Positions 51,626 through 62,769 of a DNA stretch of 64,000 bases are shown here, in pieces. Source of the stretch: Blastobasis lacticolella. Taxonomy: Eukaryota > Arthropoda > Insecta > Lepidoptera > Blastobasidae. Each line of letters starts with the position of its first letter. Position 1 is the first letter of the stretch. Under the pieces are notes generated by a model. The model made no database searches. It saw only the letters and a program-made list of their open reading frames with translations, and was not told the origin of the DNA. The DNA lies in assembly GCA_905147135.1 (NCBI GenBank), contig LR990059.1, positions 16,949,001 to 17,013,000 on the forward strand, written 5' to 3'. Position numbers and translations under genes: made by a program.

Positions 51626-52429
51626 TATGTATTTAAAAATGTATTTAAGTAGTATATCAGTTATCTAGCACCCATAGTACAAGCTTTGCTTAGTTTGGGG
51701 CTAGATGGCGCTGTGTGAATTTGTCCACGAATATTTAATATTATTATTATTAATGCTTGTATTATTTATTTTTAGTATGTCAACATCATGGGTTCTTACA
51801 TAGATGTGTGTGACTGATATGAACCTATACGGTTTAATAGCATTGTCTGAGAGACGCTCAGACAACCAAACAACAATTCACCTGTGCATTTTATGCTTGC
51901 GAGACCGATAACGCAAACAGAGTCCGGGAAATATATGACCGTTTCGTACTTTGATGCTAGTCGAACTTTAGTTAGTTAGGCTCGCCACTCACTGGTTAGG
52001 TGTGCCTTAATACCGTTGCCTCTAATTGTTCATTGCTGGTTTCAAGTTAATGTAAGATAGTTATCATATCTATAAAAAAAGGAGAAAAAGTCAGAAGCCC
52101 TCCACAAACACGTAAACGTATGGTTGTGAAAGCGGCAAAAGAAAGGTAATTAAATAATGGTCCAAATGCCCAACAATCAAAGATGCCTGAACGAAAACGA
52201 TTCGCCTAACTCGGAGAATTGGGTTCTTGGAAATTCGCAGAATGCAGATTTGGGTGAGTTGCAGTTTTCCTCAATAGGTAGATTGGTGTTGGAACAAACA
52301 AGTTGTTTTTGGTAATCACAGGTGATCCGGGACCTCTCATGGTAGATAAGTAGATATTATAGGTAGTTCATTGGACGTGAACAACGTAATCGCAATGACA
52401 CAGTCAGTACCTAAAAACGCAATTTTACA

Positions 52430-52590
52430 ATATTTCCTTAACTACTGAACCGATTTTAATGAAACAAAGCTAAGAATCATCTCGATCAAACTGTTTTTCG
52501 AATAAAAAAAGCCGCTTCGAAATCGGTCCATCCGTTCGGGATCTATGACGCCACAGACATACACGTTATTATTTATAATAACCCCCGAGA
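52430..52590. repeat. dispersed repeat family F copy
   Basis: CATCTCGAT.AAACTG, TCGAAATCGGTCCATCCGTT and ATACACGTTATTATTTATAA blocks, also at 57925-58145 (inverted) and 61085-61300. Confidence 0.55.
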
Positions 52591-52757
52591 ACATTCAGTG
52601 CCATTACCAAGTCCTTCAATTGGCGGCCATTACTAGTTGCGTCACAGAACGATACAAGAAGCTATAAACGGTGCATTTAATTGGTTACGTAAACAGATTG
52701 CGCTCTGTATTCCAGGTACTGGTAATCAGCAATGACAGTTAGTGGGCAAATTGGTCA

Positions 52758-53525
52758 ATGCACCGACGACGATGCAAACAACCACGAGGATTACGCTACC
52801 CCGATATGAAAGTTTTAAGAGTCGCTATGGTACGGAGAAATGTTTCCGAGTGTCTGTTACTATTTTTTGACGAGCTGAGAAACAACCTTGCTGCTCATAG
52901 AGGAGTGCTCGTTCCGACATTGACGTATGGAAGCGAAAGTTGGGTATGGCAGAAGACGCATTAAGGTATTTTTTTATTCGATTACCCAGGCACTTGACCG
53001 CCGTCTCGCCTGTTAGTAAGTGACGATGCGGCCCAAAATGGAGTATGTCGGTCTAGGAACAACTATTTACTCCAGCCTTGAAGGCGTCCAGATTATAATG
53101 ATCGGGGAACACATTCGTAGGCAACGTGTTCCATTCCCTAGCCGTACGCATTATAAAGGTTGAACCAAAGCGGCTCGCGCGAATAACTGGAAGATCCACG
53201 ACATAAGGATGAAGCGTTCGCCTGGATAAATGCGGTAGAAATTAGAACTTTAAGAAGTATGTAAGGAGTAAGAATTAGAGGTCAATTACGGATTGGTGTG
53301 ATAAGGGAATGTGCTGGGGTGAAAATGCAGTTACTAGTAACTGGATAGTGGTGGTAGTAGTCTGGTAGTATCCTAGGATAGGCAAAGGAATGCTGAGTAG
53401 GTTTGGTCGTGTAAAGTGCATGAATGTGAGGAGGTTTATGATAAATATAGGTATGTATAGTGAATGGAATTGGAAGCGTTGGAAGGGGAAGACCGACACG
53501 CATACAGATCACAGAATACATACAT
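52758..53525 (+). mobile_element. degenerate LINE fragment interrupted by another repeat
   Basis: 52890-52962 reads LAAHRGVLVPTLTYGSESWV and WQKTH. After an interruption at about 52970-53225 the LINE resumes as [10 protein letters not shown], then GVRIRGQLRIGVIRECAGVK. These are consecutive parts of one RT tail. The insert starts with a T run and shares blocks with 13440-13690. Confidence 0.65.
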
Positions 53526-54432
53526 ATCTATCATAAATTATTGTATTGTTATTCAAAATACATACCAATGTAAAGTTTTAAATGTATACGATAATTAGAA
53601 CACTGTTAAAAATTTAAAACCGATTTCCTACTTTTGTTAGGTATAGGAATATGTTGGTAACATGTAAATGTAGGTTCTCCTGAACCTGATAAAATCGTGG
53701 TAAAAAAACAAATGCAAGTGGCACCAGCAAGACTGCGCTTCTTGCCAAATTTGAAATTTCTAGATCTACGGGAAGTAACTATAGATTATGATGACAGAGT
53801 TTGTTTGAAAGGATCAAAATATTTATCCTTTTGGGTCATATGTCAATCAATTCATGGTTTTCGGGTTTTACTTGTGCTGCAAGACCTCGGTTCGTGCCAA
53901 AGTTCAAGATCCTAGGTCTACGGGAAGTACCATATAGGTTTTCATGAATGTGTTTATGAGGAGGACCAAATCTTCTAAATTCGACGATGAAAAAGAATAT
54001 AGAAAGGTGATTTAAATCATCTCTAGAAATTGATCTAGAGATGATAAAAAAATCCTTGCAATAATGTTTGCCAAAAATAATAAAAACCACCTTCGGCGAA
54101 ACCTTCGGCTATGGTCGGGTTTCGGGCCGAAGCTGACCTTCGGTCGGACACTATTGTAGGTAAAATTTGATTGTATTCACAGCTTAATGAGCTCACCGAC
54201 CTTGTTTTTCTACGGAGGGCACGTCAAGTGGGCAGTTCCTGCTGTTAAGTAACGATAGGGCGTTGTGGTTCGCGGCAAGCGGCCACAACATTATGCTGAG
54301 GAGGGTCCATTTACGCTGGATGCCCACGAAAAATGCCACTGGGAACCCTATAATTGTCTCCGTGTTTTATGTACTATTTTTTTTTTGTGTTATATGTAAA
54401 TTATTATGTCGTGGCGTCCTTTGTAATAAATA

Positions 54433-54461
54433 TTTTCTTTCTTTCTTTCTTTCTTTCTTTT
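54433..54461 (+). repeat. (CTTT)n microsatellite
   Basis: About seven CTTT units. Confidence 0.9.
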
Positions 54462-54525
54462 AAAACCTGACACCAGAAATGACGCCTCACTCATAAATTT
54501 TTATTTATATAATTTGTTAAGTTTG

Positions 54526-54720
54526 TACAGCAGAAAGACTTGTGGAAAATATTCAAAATACTGAAAGATTTTCTTTAAAACACTTGAAATTTCTGGTAAT
54601 AGATGAAGCTGGCAGGATAATGGATCATATTCAAAATGACTGGCTGTGCCAGCTTGATCCTGAAAAATTTGAGCAGTGAGGCCTTTTCCAACTAAAGCTA
54701 TTTTCAGCTGCAACCATGAA
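54526..54720 (+). pseudogene. DEAD-box helicase (DDX51/Dbp73D-like) pseudogene fragment
   Basis: The plus frame from 54526 reads [20 protein letters not shown], then [17 protein letters not shown], and stops at TGA 54679-54681. A shifted frame then gives LKLFSAATM (about 54691-54718). This resembles motifs Ib, II and III of DDX51/Dbp73D helicases (GRLV..., LVIDEAD, FSAT). Motif II is DEAG rather than DEAD, and there is a stop and a frame change, so it is not functional. It lies directly upstream of the LINE that starts near 54796. The homology is from memory of the family, not a search. Confidence 0.7.
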
Positions 54721-54795
54721 TAAATTTGAAGATGATTGTTATAAAATACTTTACGTGCTTTTTGGTCTCTCTCCAAAGCTGTTAAGGGGAACTTT

Positions 54796-56594
54796 TGTCG
54801 GACCACCTTTCCACCTTTGCGCAAGCCGGATGACCAATTAGCCCACACAGCAAAGGAGAAAGCCGATCTCTTGGGAAATCTCTTTGCTCATAACTCAACT
54901 CTGGATGATGGGGGAGCTGCACCGCCTACCATCTCACGGTGTGAGGGCATCATGCCCGAGGTTCGTTTCACCCAAAAAATCATAAGACGTGTGCTTCTCT
55001 CCCTAGACATCCGGAAGTCCAGTGGACCTGATGGCATTCCGGCTATTGTTCTCAAAAAGTATGCTCCCGAGTTGTCTCCCGTGTTAATGCGCCTATTCAA
55101 GCTTTCCTACACCTCTGGAATGGTGCCGTCTTCGTGGAAGCTAGCCCTTGTGCATCCGATACCCAAGAAGGGTGATAATTCAGACCCATCAAATTACAGG
55201 CCTATAGCGGTAACCTCCTTGCTCTCTAAGGTGATGGAGCGGGTTATCAATATCCAGCTCCTCGGATACCTAGAGGACCGCCAGCTGATCAGTGACCGTC
55301 AATATGGCTTTCGCCATGGTCGCTCAGCTGGTGACCTTCTCGTGTACCTAACACACCGGTGGGCTGAGGCCGTCGAGAGCAAGGGGGAGGCTCTGGCTGT
55401 CAGTCTTGATATAGCCAAGGCATTTGATCGGGTCTGGCACAGGGCACTGCTAACAAAACTCCCGAAGTACGGTATCCCCGAGGGGCTCTGCAATTGGGTA
55501 TCCAGATTTCTGTCTGGACGGAGCATCCAAGTCGTTGTCGACGGATGCTGCTCCGATACCAAGACCATTAATGCTGGAGTACCCCAAGGTTCAGTGCTAT
55601 CTCCCACGCTGTTTCTTCTGCATATCAATGATATGCTGAATATTCCCAGTATTCACTGCTATGCAGATGACAGTACTGGAGATGCTCGTTATACTGGACG
55701 TGCGAATACCCCTCGTTTCGTGGTGTCGGAAAGCCGAATAAGACTTGTGTCAGAGATTGAACACTCCTTGGAGCAAGTTGCTCACTGGGGCAGACTGAAC
55801 CTGGTGGAATTCAACCCCTCAAAGACACAGGTCTGCGCATTTTCTGCCAAAAAAGATCCTTTTGTCATGGTGCCGCAGTTCCAAGGAACACCCCTTTCCA
55901 TCTCAAATAGTATCGGGATCCTTGGTGTCGACATATCGGATAGCGTGCGATTCCGGAGTCACCTAGAAGGTAAAGCCAAACTGGCTTCGAAAAAGCTTGG
56001 AGTGCTTAACCGGTCCAAGCGATACTTCACCCCAGGGCAGCGCCTGCTGCTGTACAAGGCGCAGGTGCGGCCTCATATGGAGTATTGTTCCCATCTTTGG
56101 GCCGGCGAAACTGCCGACCTGCTTAATCCTCTGGACTCCATACAGAGACGTGCCGCCCGAATTGTCGACGATCCCATACAAACAAGCAAATTAGAACCAC
56201 TGGCTAACCGAAGGGAATTTGGCTCCCTGTGTGTGTTCTACCGGCTGTACAATGGGGAGTGTTCCGAGGAACTTTTCGATTTGGTGCCAACAGCACAATT
56301 CCGCCATCGCACCACCCGCCGTGGGCTGGGTACTCATCCCCACTACGTAGACCCTCTGTTGGTCACCACGCGAAGGTTTGAAAGAACGTTTCTCGCTCGT
56401 ACGATTCGGATGTGGAATGAGCTCCCAGCCACAGTGTTTCCTTTGGACTATGACATGGGATCGTTCAAGAGGTATATTAGAGATCTCTTCAGAAGCGGGC
56501 AACGCATTGGTGACTCCCCTGGTGTTGCTGATGTCCATAGGCGGCGGTGACCACTTTCCATCAGGTGGCCCGCATGCCTGTTTGTCTGCAGGAT

Positions 56595-56628
<34 letters not shown>
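54796..56628 (+). mobile_element. 5'-truncated non-LTR retrotransposon (LINE) with open RT frame
   Basis: An RT frame, a short 3' UTR and a poly(A) tail of about 26 A (56600-56626). The 5' part with the endonuclease is missing. Family resemblance is to the Jockey/CR1 superfamily; the clade is not settled. Four 3'-end relatives lie in the window (20071, 44415, 58918 and, more distant, 4640). Confidence 0.88.
54817..56550 (+). CDS. LINE reverse transcriptase (577 codons, N-terminally truncated)
   Basis: RT domain: IRKSSGPDGIPAIVLKKYAP, WKLALVHPIPKKGDNSDPSN-YRPIAV, AVSLDIAKAFDRVWHRALL, GVPQGSVLSPTLFLLHINDM and the catalytic HCYADDST (Tyr-Ala-Asp-Asp, about 55660). The C-terminal region ends RMWNELPATVFPLDYDMGSF to DVHRRR. 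The frame is uninterrupted, so the copy is young. The first Met is internal to the original ORF2. Confidence 0.88.
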   Translation: MRKPDDQLAHTAKEKADLLGNLFAHNSTLDDGGAAPPTISRCEGIMPEVRFTQKIIRRVLLSLDIRKSSGPDGIPAIVLKKYAPELSPVLMRLFKLSYTSGMVPSSWKLALVHPIPKKGDNSDPSNYRPIAVTSLLSKVMERVINIQLLGYLEDRQLISDRQYGFRHGRSAGDLLVYLTHRWAEAVESKGEALAVSLDIAKAFDRVWHRALLTKLPKYGIPEGLCNWVSRFLSGRSIQVVVDGCCSDTKTINAGVPQGSVLSPTLFLLHINDMLNIPSIHCYADDSTGDARYTGRANTPRFVVSESRIRLVSEIEHSLEQVAHWGRLNLVEFNPSKTQVCAFSAKKDPFVMVPQFQGTPLSISNSIGILGVDISDSVRFRSHLEGKAKLASKKLGVLNRSKRYFTPGQRLLLYKAQVRPHMEYCSHLWAGETADLLNPLDSIQRRAARIVDDPIQTSKLEPLANRREFGSLCVFYRLYNGECSEELFDLVPTAQFRHRTTRRGLGTHPHYVDPLLVTTRRFERTFLARTIRMWNELPATVFPLDYDMGSFKRYIRDLFRSGQRIGDSPGVADVHRRR

Positions 56629-56630
<2 letters not shown>

Positions 56631-56639
56631 CAACAGCAT

Positions 56640-56915
56640 TGGCCGTGTGGTGACCGACAGAGTAGAATGGCACCAACCCCTTACGCTCATGGGTGTCGTA
56701 CAAGGCGACTAATGTTTTCGAGGCAAAAGATCAAAGTCTCCGTAGTCTGAAAAATGGGCAGCAGCATTTTCCATTGTTATATTTAAACACTGCGATCTCC
56801 AACCCGCCTGCCAAGCGTGGAGATTATGGCAATAACCTCCCCTTTCGTGGGAGAGACCCTAAGTCCTGCAGTGGACTGTTACGGGCTGTGATGATGTGAT
56901 GATGACACAACACCA
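56640..56915 (+). repeat. repeat family B copy
   Basis: GGCCGTGTGGTGACCGACAG, GTCGTACAAGGCGACTAATG, CTGCCAAGCGTGGAGATTAT and a GATGATGTGATGATGA tail. It directly abuts the LINE poly(A). Confidence 0.75.
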
Positions 56916-57411
56916 GCCGAAGGATTTTGGTGCTAGTTCCTGTGGTTGCGACCATCTTTTAGGTACTCGTATGCATACCTGTGTCAGGGGCTCTCGCTCT
57001 TCTAAATCAAGTACGATTATGTCTAATGTCTATTCATAGTATAGGGCCATGAAAGGCCGTGGTAGGGTAGGCGCAACAGTTCTTATGAAGTCATGCTGTA
57101 AAAAGTTTTAGCGATTAGGCCGGGCGCCTGCCTGCCGTTTCCTCCATGGGAACTGTTGATCACATAACAGAGAAGTGGCTGCATTGACCCAATCTACAGA
57201 GATCCTACCTGGTTAGCCTCGTAAGGTCGTCTCCCATTATGATATGCACACACGAGTCTAGTCTCGGGAGACTAGTCGCACGCTACGATATTCATATTCA
57301 TTTATTCGTAGTAATAATGTGAACGTAAGTTTGCCTGTTATTGGATTTACATTTAAGTGTTTACTATTTTTCATGTAATATTTAATGTACCAAAAAGTGT
57401 AAATCTGTTGG

Positions 57412-57434
57412 CAAATAAATAAATAAATAAATAA
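57412..57434 (+). repeat. (AAAT)n microsatellite
   Basis: Five to six units of AAAT. Confidence 0.85.
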
Positions 57435-57920
57435 TCATACATCGCCATTTAAAATAGTTTCATACCGGTATCCTACGCCTTCCCTAGTCTCACGATGGCT
57501 CCCAGACTTCCTACTTTTTTGACTAGTGCATAAGGACGTCTCCCGTACATGCTGATAGACTCAGCATAGTTTGGGTATCCGCCGGAACACCACAGTGCAA
57601 ACTATCTATGAGGTTCTATGGTGTTTCGATAAAATGCGGCTGTGTATACAGAGAGGGGTTTTAGTGTGTAGGGCCCTTTTCGGGCAATCTCACATATCCA
57701 CGTCACTCCCCCGGGTGAAGTGATATGTTTCGAAGATTTCCGCTCTTAAAAAAAAAGGTTAAGTATATCTTTAAAATGTTTGACATCCGTATCCCTGCTT
57801 GGGTTATCATAATGGAAGACGAGCCTAACACTTTAGTCGCTTTTTACGATCCCCTTAGTCGAGGCGGTTGGTGCAATTCCACTCTGCCGGTCGAACACCA
57901 CAAGACACTATATTTGTAAC
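57435..57920. other. no feature recognised
   Basis: A short plus frame at 57725-57919 has no recognisable domain and no splice context; it probably belongs to a decayed repeat. Confidence 0.4.
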
Positions 57921-57924
57921 CCCC

Positions 57925-58145
57925 AACGAAAAAAGAGTGGTGTTATAAGTTTCATGGGTGTATCTGTGTATCTGTCTGTGACATCGTAGCTCCCTAACGG
58001 ATGGACCGATTTCGATGCGGTTCTCTTTGTTTGAAAGCCAGTTTAATCGAGATGGTCAAGTTCGCTGTAAAATCGGTATAGTAGTTTAGGAACTATTTGA
58101 GTATAAGTATACTTGGTCGGGGGCTTTCCGTTCTTTTTCTGTCGG
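57925..58145. repeat. dispersed repeat family F copy
   Basis: GGACCGATTTCGATGCGGTT, AGTTTAATCGAGATGG and TATACTTGGTCGGGGGCTTT, related to 52430-52590 and 61085-61300. Confidence 0.55.
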
Positions 58146-58435
58146 TTAAGTAATTGTAGATTCACTAGCCGAGAGTCGCGAACAAAAAGTAGTTAACTGT
58201 CTCCTGCGTTTTACTATCAACACTGCAAATTATAATCACTTTCAATTTAATTAGCGTCGCCATTGTGAAATGGATATCTTTATTGTTTACATTTGGAGGT
58301 GCGTACTTGTATCGCGCTGGTTTTTTATTTATTGACCTTATTGCACCAGGCTATTACAATATTACCTTATATAAGTATTTAGATACTGATGATACTGTTT
58401 TTATAAGTTTAAATATCTTATTGCGACACTAATTA

Positions 58436-58672
58436 ACATCATTACCATCACAGCCCACTGCTGGACTCAGGGCCTCTCCCACGAGAGGTGGTTATTGGGT
58501 TGAAAATAGCTTTGCACAATGTAAAACGCGGTTGTCCATTTTCCAGCCTTCAGAGACTTTAGATCTGTTTTATCGAAAATATTAGTCGCCTTGTACGACA
58601 CCTACGAGTGTAAAGGGTTGATGCTATGCTGCTCTGCCGGACACGACACGGTACCAATAATATAAGAAGAAC
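58436..58672 (-). repeat. repeat family B copy (inverted)
   Basis: Reverse complement of the 56640-56915 blocks: CACAGCCCACTGCTGGACTC, TCTCCCACGAGAGG, GTCGCCTTGTACGACACC. Confidence 0.75.
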
Positions 58673-58917
58673 AAGGCAAGATAGCTCTATTTTTAAATTT
58701 TTGTTCTTTTTTCGAAAATTATATTTCGAGTTAGTGTCCTAATTTGGCTTTTTTTGTTTGTAGTAGTTATATTGGACAAAAGCGTCCAGTTATAGGATGA
58801 TGTAACCGACAATATTTTAATCAATGTTTATCTGTGAGAATCTGTAATTGACTTTCTGTTACTTAAGGTTACTTCCAATCCATGTTACAATAGCCGTTGA
58901 TTTTCCTAAGAATAAAG

Positions 58918-59233
58918 TTTTTTTTTTATGTTACACAGCAGACAAACAGGCAAGCGGGCCACCTGATGGAAAGTGGTCACCGCCGCCTATGCACATCAGC
59001 AACACCAGGGGAGTCACCAATGCGTTGCCCGCCTCTAAAGAGACCTCTAATATACCTTTTGAACGATCCCATGTCATAGTCCAAAGGAAACACTGTGGCT
59101 GGGAGCTCATTCCACATCCGAATCGTACGAGCGAGAAACGTTCTTTCGAACCTTCGCGTGGTGACCAACAGAGGGTCTACGTAGTGGGGATGAGTACCCA
59201 GCCCACGGCGGGTGGTGCGATGGCGGAATTGTG
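58918..59233 (-). mobile_element. 5'-truncated LINE copy, family of 54796
   Basis: The minus frame at 58977-59168 reads TTRRFERTFLARTIRMWNEL and so on to VHRRR, nearly identical to the end of the full RT frame. The poly(A) tail appears as T(9) at 58918-58927. Confidence 0.85.
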
Positions 59234-59239
59234 CTAAAT

Positions 59240-59940
59240 ATATAAAAATAATTTGGATTGTTACAAATCAGCAGCAATTTGCCACTGACGTCACCGGGAG
59301 TGTGTTTAATATCGCGCTAAAACCACGATATGCTGGACCGGCACATGTTCGCAGTAAAACTAATTATGCAGTGACCGTTTACAAACAAGCCCGATATTGA
59401 GCGCTGCCATAGCGACGATGTGACCCGCTTTATTTGTTTACAATACACCTTCGTTTAATTAATCCGCGATGCGAAACGACGTCTGGATGTGCACGTGTGA
59501 ATGCAGCTGAAGCTGGTTCAATCGATATCACAGGGCAGGGATGGCGAACCTTGGGCTGAACCCGAACGTCAAATAATATTTACTATTATTCGTTTCACGA
59601 TCGCTCAGAACAGAGCAAATAAGAGATTGCTGCAGCGATAGAGAGCTTGGCCCCCTTGATTATAATTATAATAAATTTCTGAAAACAATGATTTCCGGAG
59701 ATTAGCGTGACATACAAAAAGTTTAAAAATCCTTGTTCCATATGAGGAAATACTCTTTTTTCATCGCCCTAAATAATATTTATGTTAACATATTCAATGT
59801 ACAGACCCACTTGTTTTTCTGTATCATTATATGTATAAAGATTTCAGGTGTAAATCCAAAGATAACCATGTGCCACACGCTACGCCGCACAAGGAAAACC
59901 GATCGCAATTCGAAACATCGCGCAGACAGCTATAAGAAGG
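59240..59940. other. no gene recognised
   Basis: AT-rich unique-looking sequence. Confidence 0.4.
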
Positions 59941-59949
59941 ATTATATTT

Positions 59950-60085
59950 CGCTTCTTGGAAGGATCCTGGGAAAGGTGTCGCGGGGCGTGAGGGGCGCGG
60001 GGCCGGGGGCGCGGGGAGGGCGGAAAAGCTTGCTATGGCGTCGTCTGCGAACCGTCTGTGCGGGCTTGGTAAGGCGACGGTCGTA
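59950..60085. other. isolated GC-rich island
   Basis: The GC content rises sharply (GGCGCGGGGCCGGGGGCGCG) between AT-rich flanks. It is not part of any repeat family seen here. It could be a promoter or 5' exon, possibly for PKD, whose 5' exon is missing. No direct evidence of use. Confidence 0.35.
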
Positions 60086-60327
60086 CTGACACAGACTTTG
60101 TAAAAGTGAGTTGAAAACTTCTTTAGTTAGGTGATTAGGCCGAGAGATACGAACAAGCAAGCCGGTCACTATACGTTCATTGCCACGCACAACACCCTCT
60201 AATAATAATTTATAGTCACGGGCTCACGGGGTGACAATCGGCTCCCGAGGCCGTTGGACCAGTCTCAGGGAGCCAGCGGAAGACTTTGGTCAACCTCGCT
60301 TCGCCAACGGTATTAGGTAACGGTGTT

Positions 60328-60630
60328 AAGAGAGGTAGGGCATAGCGGGGTATCCCGTTCGATTTAGAGCCGGGAAGTACTGGGGAAGTACCTCCACCTT
60401 ACAGAATACCGCAGCTAAACAATACTCTTTTAAATAGTATTGTGTTTCTGCCTGTGAGTAAGGTTTCCAGTGCTCCATGGGGTGGGAATTTGGGGAACCG
60501 TGGCTCTGGCAGTGGAGGGACATTTGCCTTTTTGCTGCCAGAGCAACGTGTTATAGAGGTGTGCGCATTACCACTCTCCATCCGGTGGCCCGCTTGCCTG
60601 TTTGCCCACCGTATGACAAAAAAAAAGGTA
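60328..60630 (+). repeat. repeat family E, uninterrupted copy
   Basis: Contains GAGAGGTAGGGCATAGCGGG, TACCTCCACCTTACAGAATA and AATAGTATTGTGTTTCTGCC (the empty-site equivalent of the BEL insertion). It continues to GCCCGCTTGCCTGTTTGCCC and an A run. Confidence 0.85.
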
Positions 60631-60639
60631 AATTCCTAG

Positions 60640-61080
60640 GAGGCATAGCTAACGAGTGGCGATCTCGTTGCGGTGCTGAACACCCTGAGAAAACTGAGAT
60701 TTACAAAGCGAGCTTAACAAACAGCACAGCGGAACGAACCAATAATATTACTATGACGCTTTCTGTCCGAAGTAAAGTTCTCAAAACGCAATCTGACACC
60801 TAGTTATGTGGTTTTTCTGCATTTTTGATTCACATGAATCGTAATAGGTCACGGGCGACACATGCAATCAAGCGGACCGTTTGTAGTTTATCTAGTCATA
60901 TTAATTTCATCGAAAAATGTTGGAAAATTTCCGAACATGTTTACAAATATTTGGGGTTCTGGTGACCTTAAACACAGACTTGTCTATTTTAGGCACCAGT
61001 CTTCACTTGTATCTTCTTTTATTGGTACTAGTTTAAAACAAATAGAATGTGTAATAACGTTAAGGTTGTTGGTGAAGAAC
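60640..61080. other. no feature recognised
   Basis: AT-rich; short open frames without domain or splice support. Confidence 0.4.
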
Positions 61081-61084
61081 AAAA

Positions 61085-61300
61085 TAAGGACTTTTTAAAT
61101 TCATATATTTGCTAAACTAAAGAACCGATTTGAAGCTTTTTCTCTTTGAAGATTTTAAGCTAAGAAGCATCTCGATTAATCTGGCTTTCAATGAAAGAAA
61201 GACGCATCGAAATCGGTCCAACCGTTCGGAGCTACTGATATTCAGAGCCACTGATACACACGTCATAACTTATAATACTCCTCTTTGATCGGGGGCTAAA
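61085..61300. repeat. dispersed repeat family F copy
   Basis: AAGCATCTCGATTAATCTGG, CATCGAAATCGGTCCAACCG and ACACACGTCATAACTTATAA blocks. Confidence 0.6.
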
Positions 61301-61304
61301 AAAG

Positions 61305-62005
61305 GCGCAAATGTGACCGTGTCTCAAAGGCGCGTGCGCATCGGGATTCCTCACTGGTCGCCGGAATGTGCGGGCTCCCTGCAACTGCGCACGCCCCCTC
61401 CACCCGACACCTCACGCCACAAGATACAGAATCACTTTGGAAGTGTCACAATGAAACCCATGTGATTAGAACTAGGGTCATGTAAGAAGAGACGTGGCGG
61501 GTCACGTGGTTGTATTTGCGCAGTAGACGATTACCTGCGCGAAATCCCCTCTACTGCCATTTGACAAGTCTCTTCGTTCATGACGCGGATTTTACAAATA
61601 ATGATAACCCAAGTAATTAACAACGTGACCTGGCAGACGAGGTTAGGTTCCGAAATGGTGTGAACCAGTTGTGTTATCAACCGACGGTACTGTACAAATT
61701 TTTCTTCGCGGTCACCAGGTTAGGGACTAGTTATTAGAGAGAAAATAATAATCATAAGTGTGGTGACAAAGCCGATATATGTTGACGACACGCAGGTTTC
61801 ATCGAGCGGTCTTGCTGAATAACGACAGGATTGTCCGCCGATTCCTCTGTCTCACACCTTGACCCTCAGCCATTACACATCCTCTGCCGAGGGGTAACCT
61901 CCCGTGAGTAGGACTTAAATAAAGTATTTCAGGATATAATATAAAAAATAAATAAGTACAATACCCATATCATGTTAAATATTAAGTCTTAGTACCTACT
62001 ATGAT
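61305..62005. other. no gene recognised; GC-rich patch at 61310-61430
   Basis: A moderately GC-rich patch (GGCGCGTGCGCATC, CTGCGCACGCCCCC), then AT-rich DNA. No open frame of note. Confidence 0.4.
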
Positions 62006-62009
62006 GAGA

Positions 62010-62170
62010 GAAAACTTGCAAAACCAGGCGACGAATGTGCAGGTTCTCATATTTCACTGAGGTCTATTGTAATAACCTGATCTGCCAAAACTTGGATTAT
62101 GTAGAAGGCGGACCTCGAGAACTCGCGCGCGAGAGCGCAACCGGGTTATTAAAGCCAAGATTATTATAGT
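62010..62170 (+). repeat. SINE family C, partial copy
   Basis: ATTGTAATAACCTGATCTGC, GGCGGACCTCGAGAACTCGC and GCGAGAGCGCAACCGGGTTA blocks. Confidence 0.6.
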
Positions 62171-62589
62171 TTACTGTAGACACAATAGTTTATTATAAGT
62201 ATTTCTTCAGTCTGATGCGCCTGGAGATGAATGAGTATCTAGAAACATGCTATCACTATGTCCATGAAGGTGTACAGGTTACAGTTCATGGAACACACTT
62301 CAAGGGGATCGTGCCAAAATGCAGTCACAACTTCAACTTTCAACGATTAGTTTCAATTCGAATCACTTCGAAAATCGAAAACAAAGATTGTTTTGTATGA
62401 TCGTGACTCACAAATTCTTACATTCTACACGTGTGACATATTTGCTGGTCAAGTCAATGGACGGACGTGCGAAATCTACGCCTTGAGGAATCGAGACGTG
62501 ATTAATAATACGGGCGATGTTATTGATATAATTAATACCTTCCTTGTCCTGATTTATGAGGCTGATTCTATTTTAATTGCTTTTATCAA

Positions 62590-62765
62590 TCTTGACATCA
62601 ATTTCTCGGTTGTGCTCTCGCGAGCGATGGCCCGGTGTCCGCCTTGACCATGATCTAGGTCTTGGCAGATCAGATAATTAGTGGAGTTACACATTCAGTC
62701 GCCTGGGATTCGAAACCGGTACCTCTCGCTTACGAGTCACTACTCGGCCACCGACGCTCCTCATG
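62590..62765 (-). repeat. SINE family C, partial copy
   Basis: CAATTTCTCGGTTGTGCTCT, GTCCGCCTTGACCATGATCT, then a tRNA-like head with GGATTCGAAACC and CTCTCGCTTACGAGTC. The middle of the body is deleted. Confidence 0.65.
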
Positions 62766-62769
62766 CCGC

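Larger units (their letters stand above)
50526..51745 (+). repeat. tRNA-Gly-derived SINE, split by a DNA transposon
   Basis: The head and B box (TCTGCCACGCAAGAGGTCCC, GGGTTCGATTCCC) lie at 50547-50587. The body up to 50642 continues at 51626 (TGTATTTAAAAATGTATTT, TATCTAGCACCCATAGTACA). It aligns without a gap to the copy at 12180-12425 once the inserted element is removed. Confidence 0.85.

Noticed and set aside
56191..56703. 170-codon minus frame
   Set aside because: Antisense shadow of the LINE RT frame, ending in its poly(A) run.
57725..57919. Short plus frame MFRRFPLLKK...
   Set aside because: No domain, no splice context, low-complexity start; not supportable as a gene.
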